A stretch of 6,075 nucleotides of DNA from Rhodospirillales bacterium (GTDB lineage: Bacteria > Pseudomonadota > Alphaproteobacteria > Acetobacterales > Acetobacteraceae). The DNA is taken from NCBI GenBank assembly GCA_018971455.1, contig JAGXAV010000148.1:1-6075 (forward strand), given 5' to 3'. Positions within the stretch are counted from its first letter, which is position 1; each line of letters starts with the position of its first letter. The notes below the pieces were generated by a model. It was given only the letters and a program-made list of their open reading frames with translations, was not told where the DNA came from and did not search any database. Below are positions 5,746 through 6,075 of this stretch, in pieces. The position numbers were made by a program, and so were the translations under genes.

Positions 5746-6075
5746 CTATTCGGCGAGGGGATGGAGTTCGATGAGCGGGTCGCCATAGCCGACGGCCTGG
5801 CCCGCCTCGGCGAGCGTGGCGCCGGCCATGGCGCGCCTGGGGGCCGGGACCGGCAGCAGCAGGGCGCCGATGCGCAGCAGGCCGACCGGATCGCCGGCGG
5901 CGAGGACCGTGCCGGCCGGCGCCAGCGGCGCGCCCTGCAGCGGGTGGGAGGGCAGGAACACGCCCGGCGCGGGTGCGGCGAGCACGTCCGCCGGCGCGGC
6001 CGCGGCGCGCACGGCGCCGCGCTCCTGACACAGGCGCAGCGCGACGCCCGGGCCGCTGAGCTCGAGTTCGGCGAG
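5746..6075 (-). CDS. Biotin carboxyl carrier-like protein lacking the biotinyl lysine (partial, 5' end off window)
   Basis: The frame is open to the window edge and ends in TAG at 5748-5746, giving 109 visible C-terminal residues. The pattern matches a biotin carboxyl carrier protein: an ELELSGPGVALRL-type linker strand (3-15), an Ala/Pro-rich hinge, then a biotinyl/lipoyl-like barrel with the usual start APAPGVFLP (34-42), AAGDPVGLL (59-67) and the usual end GQAVGYGDPLIEL (92-104). The biotin attachment motif, normally (E)AMK(M/L/T), reads RIGALLL at 68-74, so Ala71 (codon 5865-5863) occupies the lysine position. The frame is continuous and similar to the family on both sides, so a frameshift is not the explanation. 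It cannot be biotinylated there. It may be a structural or regulatory relic or a repurposed barrel. It is immediately upstream of the LamB/YcsF gene (7 bp), a partnership common in biotin-dependent carboxylase/5-oxoprolinase-type clusters. A GTG at 6012 exists but starting there would cut off the linker strand. Confidence 0.72.
   Translation of the reverse strand, partial: LAELELSGPGVALRLCQERGAVRAAAAPADVLAAPAPGVFLPSHPLQGAPLAPAGTVLAAGDPVGLLRIGALLLPVPAPRRAMAGATLAEAGQAVGYGDPLIELHPLAE

Noticed and set aside
4161..5774. Long plus-strand open frame (537 codons) opposite the SDR and LamB/YcsF genes
   Set aside because: It runs antisense through two genes with intact family motifs and crosses their intergenic region. 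Its composition (Gly, Ala, Arg, Asp, His rich, no recognisable domain) is that of an antisense frame in GC-rich DNA.
5746..6012. A stand-alone 88-residue protein starting at GTG 6012
   Set aside because: The same frame continues open to the window edge and encodes the ELELSGPGVALRL linker strand expected of a carrier protein, so the true start is beyond the window.

Overview
The window is very GC-rich and compactly coded. Every convincing gene is on the minus strand, so transcription runs from high to low coordinates. Codon use, the alphaproteobacterial look of the ABC transporter genes and the operon style suggest a proteobacterium, most likely an alphaproteobacterium. This is an inference, because no rRNA or other taxonomic marker is present.

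In transcription order the layout is as follows. (1) The 3' part of a biotin carboxyl carrier-like protein (5746-6075, running off the right edge). (2) A LamB/YcsF (PxpA-like) protein (4971-5738), starting 7 bp after gene 1. (3) A 105-bp intergenic region (4866-4970) with a 15-bp palindrome and a weak promoter-like element. (4) A short-chain dehydrogenase/reductase (SDR, 4119-4865). (5-8) A complete polar amino-acid-type ABC importer: permease (3406-4107), permease (2674-3402), ATPase (1907-2641) and secreted substrate-binding protein (1025-1870). (9) A GC-rich hairpin with a T-run, placed between the binding protein and the next gene. (10) An isocitrate lyase/PEP mutase-superfamily protein (63-953). 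(11) The first nine codons of another gene, probably a second SDR, running off the left edge (1-28).

Taken together this looks like an uptake-plus-catabolism locus for a small organic acid or amino-acid-like compound. The importer brings the compound in. The LamB/YcsF and carrier-like proteins belong to the 5-oxoprolinase/biotin-carboxylase type of module. The SDR(s) would carry out an oxidoreduction, and the PEP mutase-type enzyme a C-C bond cleavage or decarboxylation of a 2-oxo or 2-substituted dicarboxylate. The substrate cannot be named from sequence alone.

The most unusual points are three departures from family consensus in neighbouring or co-transcribed genes. The carrier-like domain has alanine where the biotinylated lysine should be. 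The LamB/YcsF protein has lost the Lys of its KPHG-type motif and the Glu before its ADR motif. The binding protein lacks the acidic residues that usually hold a ligand's alpha-amino group. All three fit a specialised or repurposed version of the pathway acting on an atypical ligand, but this rests on remembered family consensus and needs alignment to confirm. No mobile element, CRISPR array, tRNA or rRNA was seen, and no stretch over 300 bases lacks a gene.
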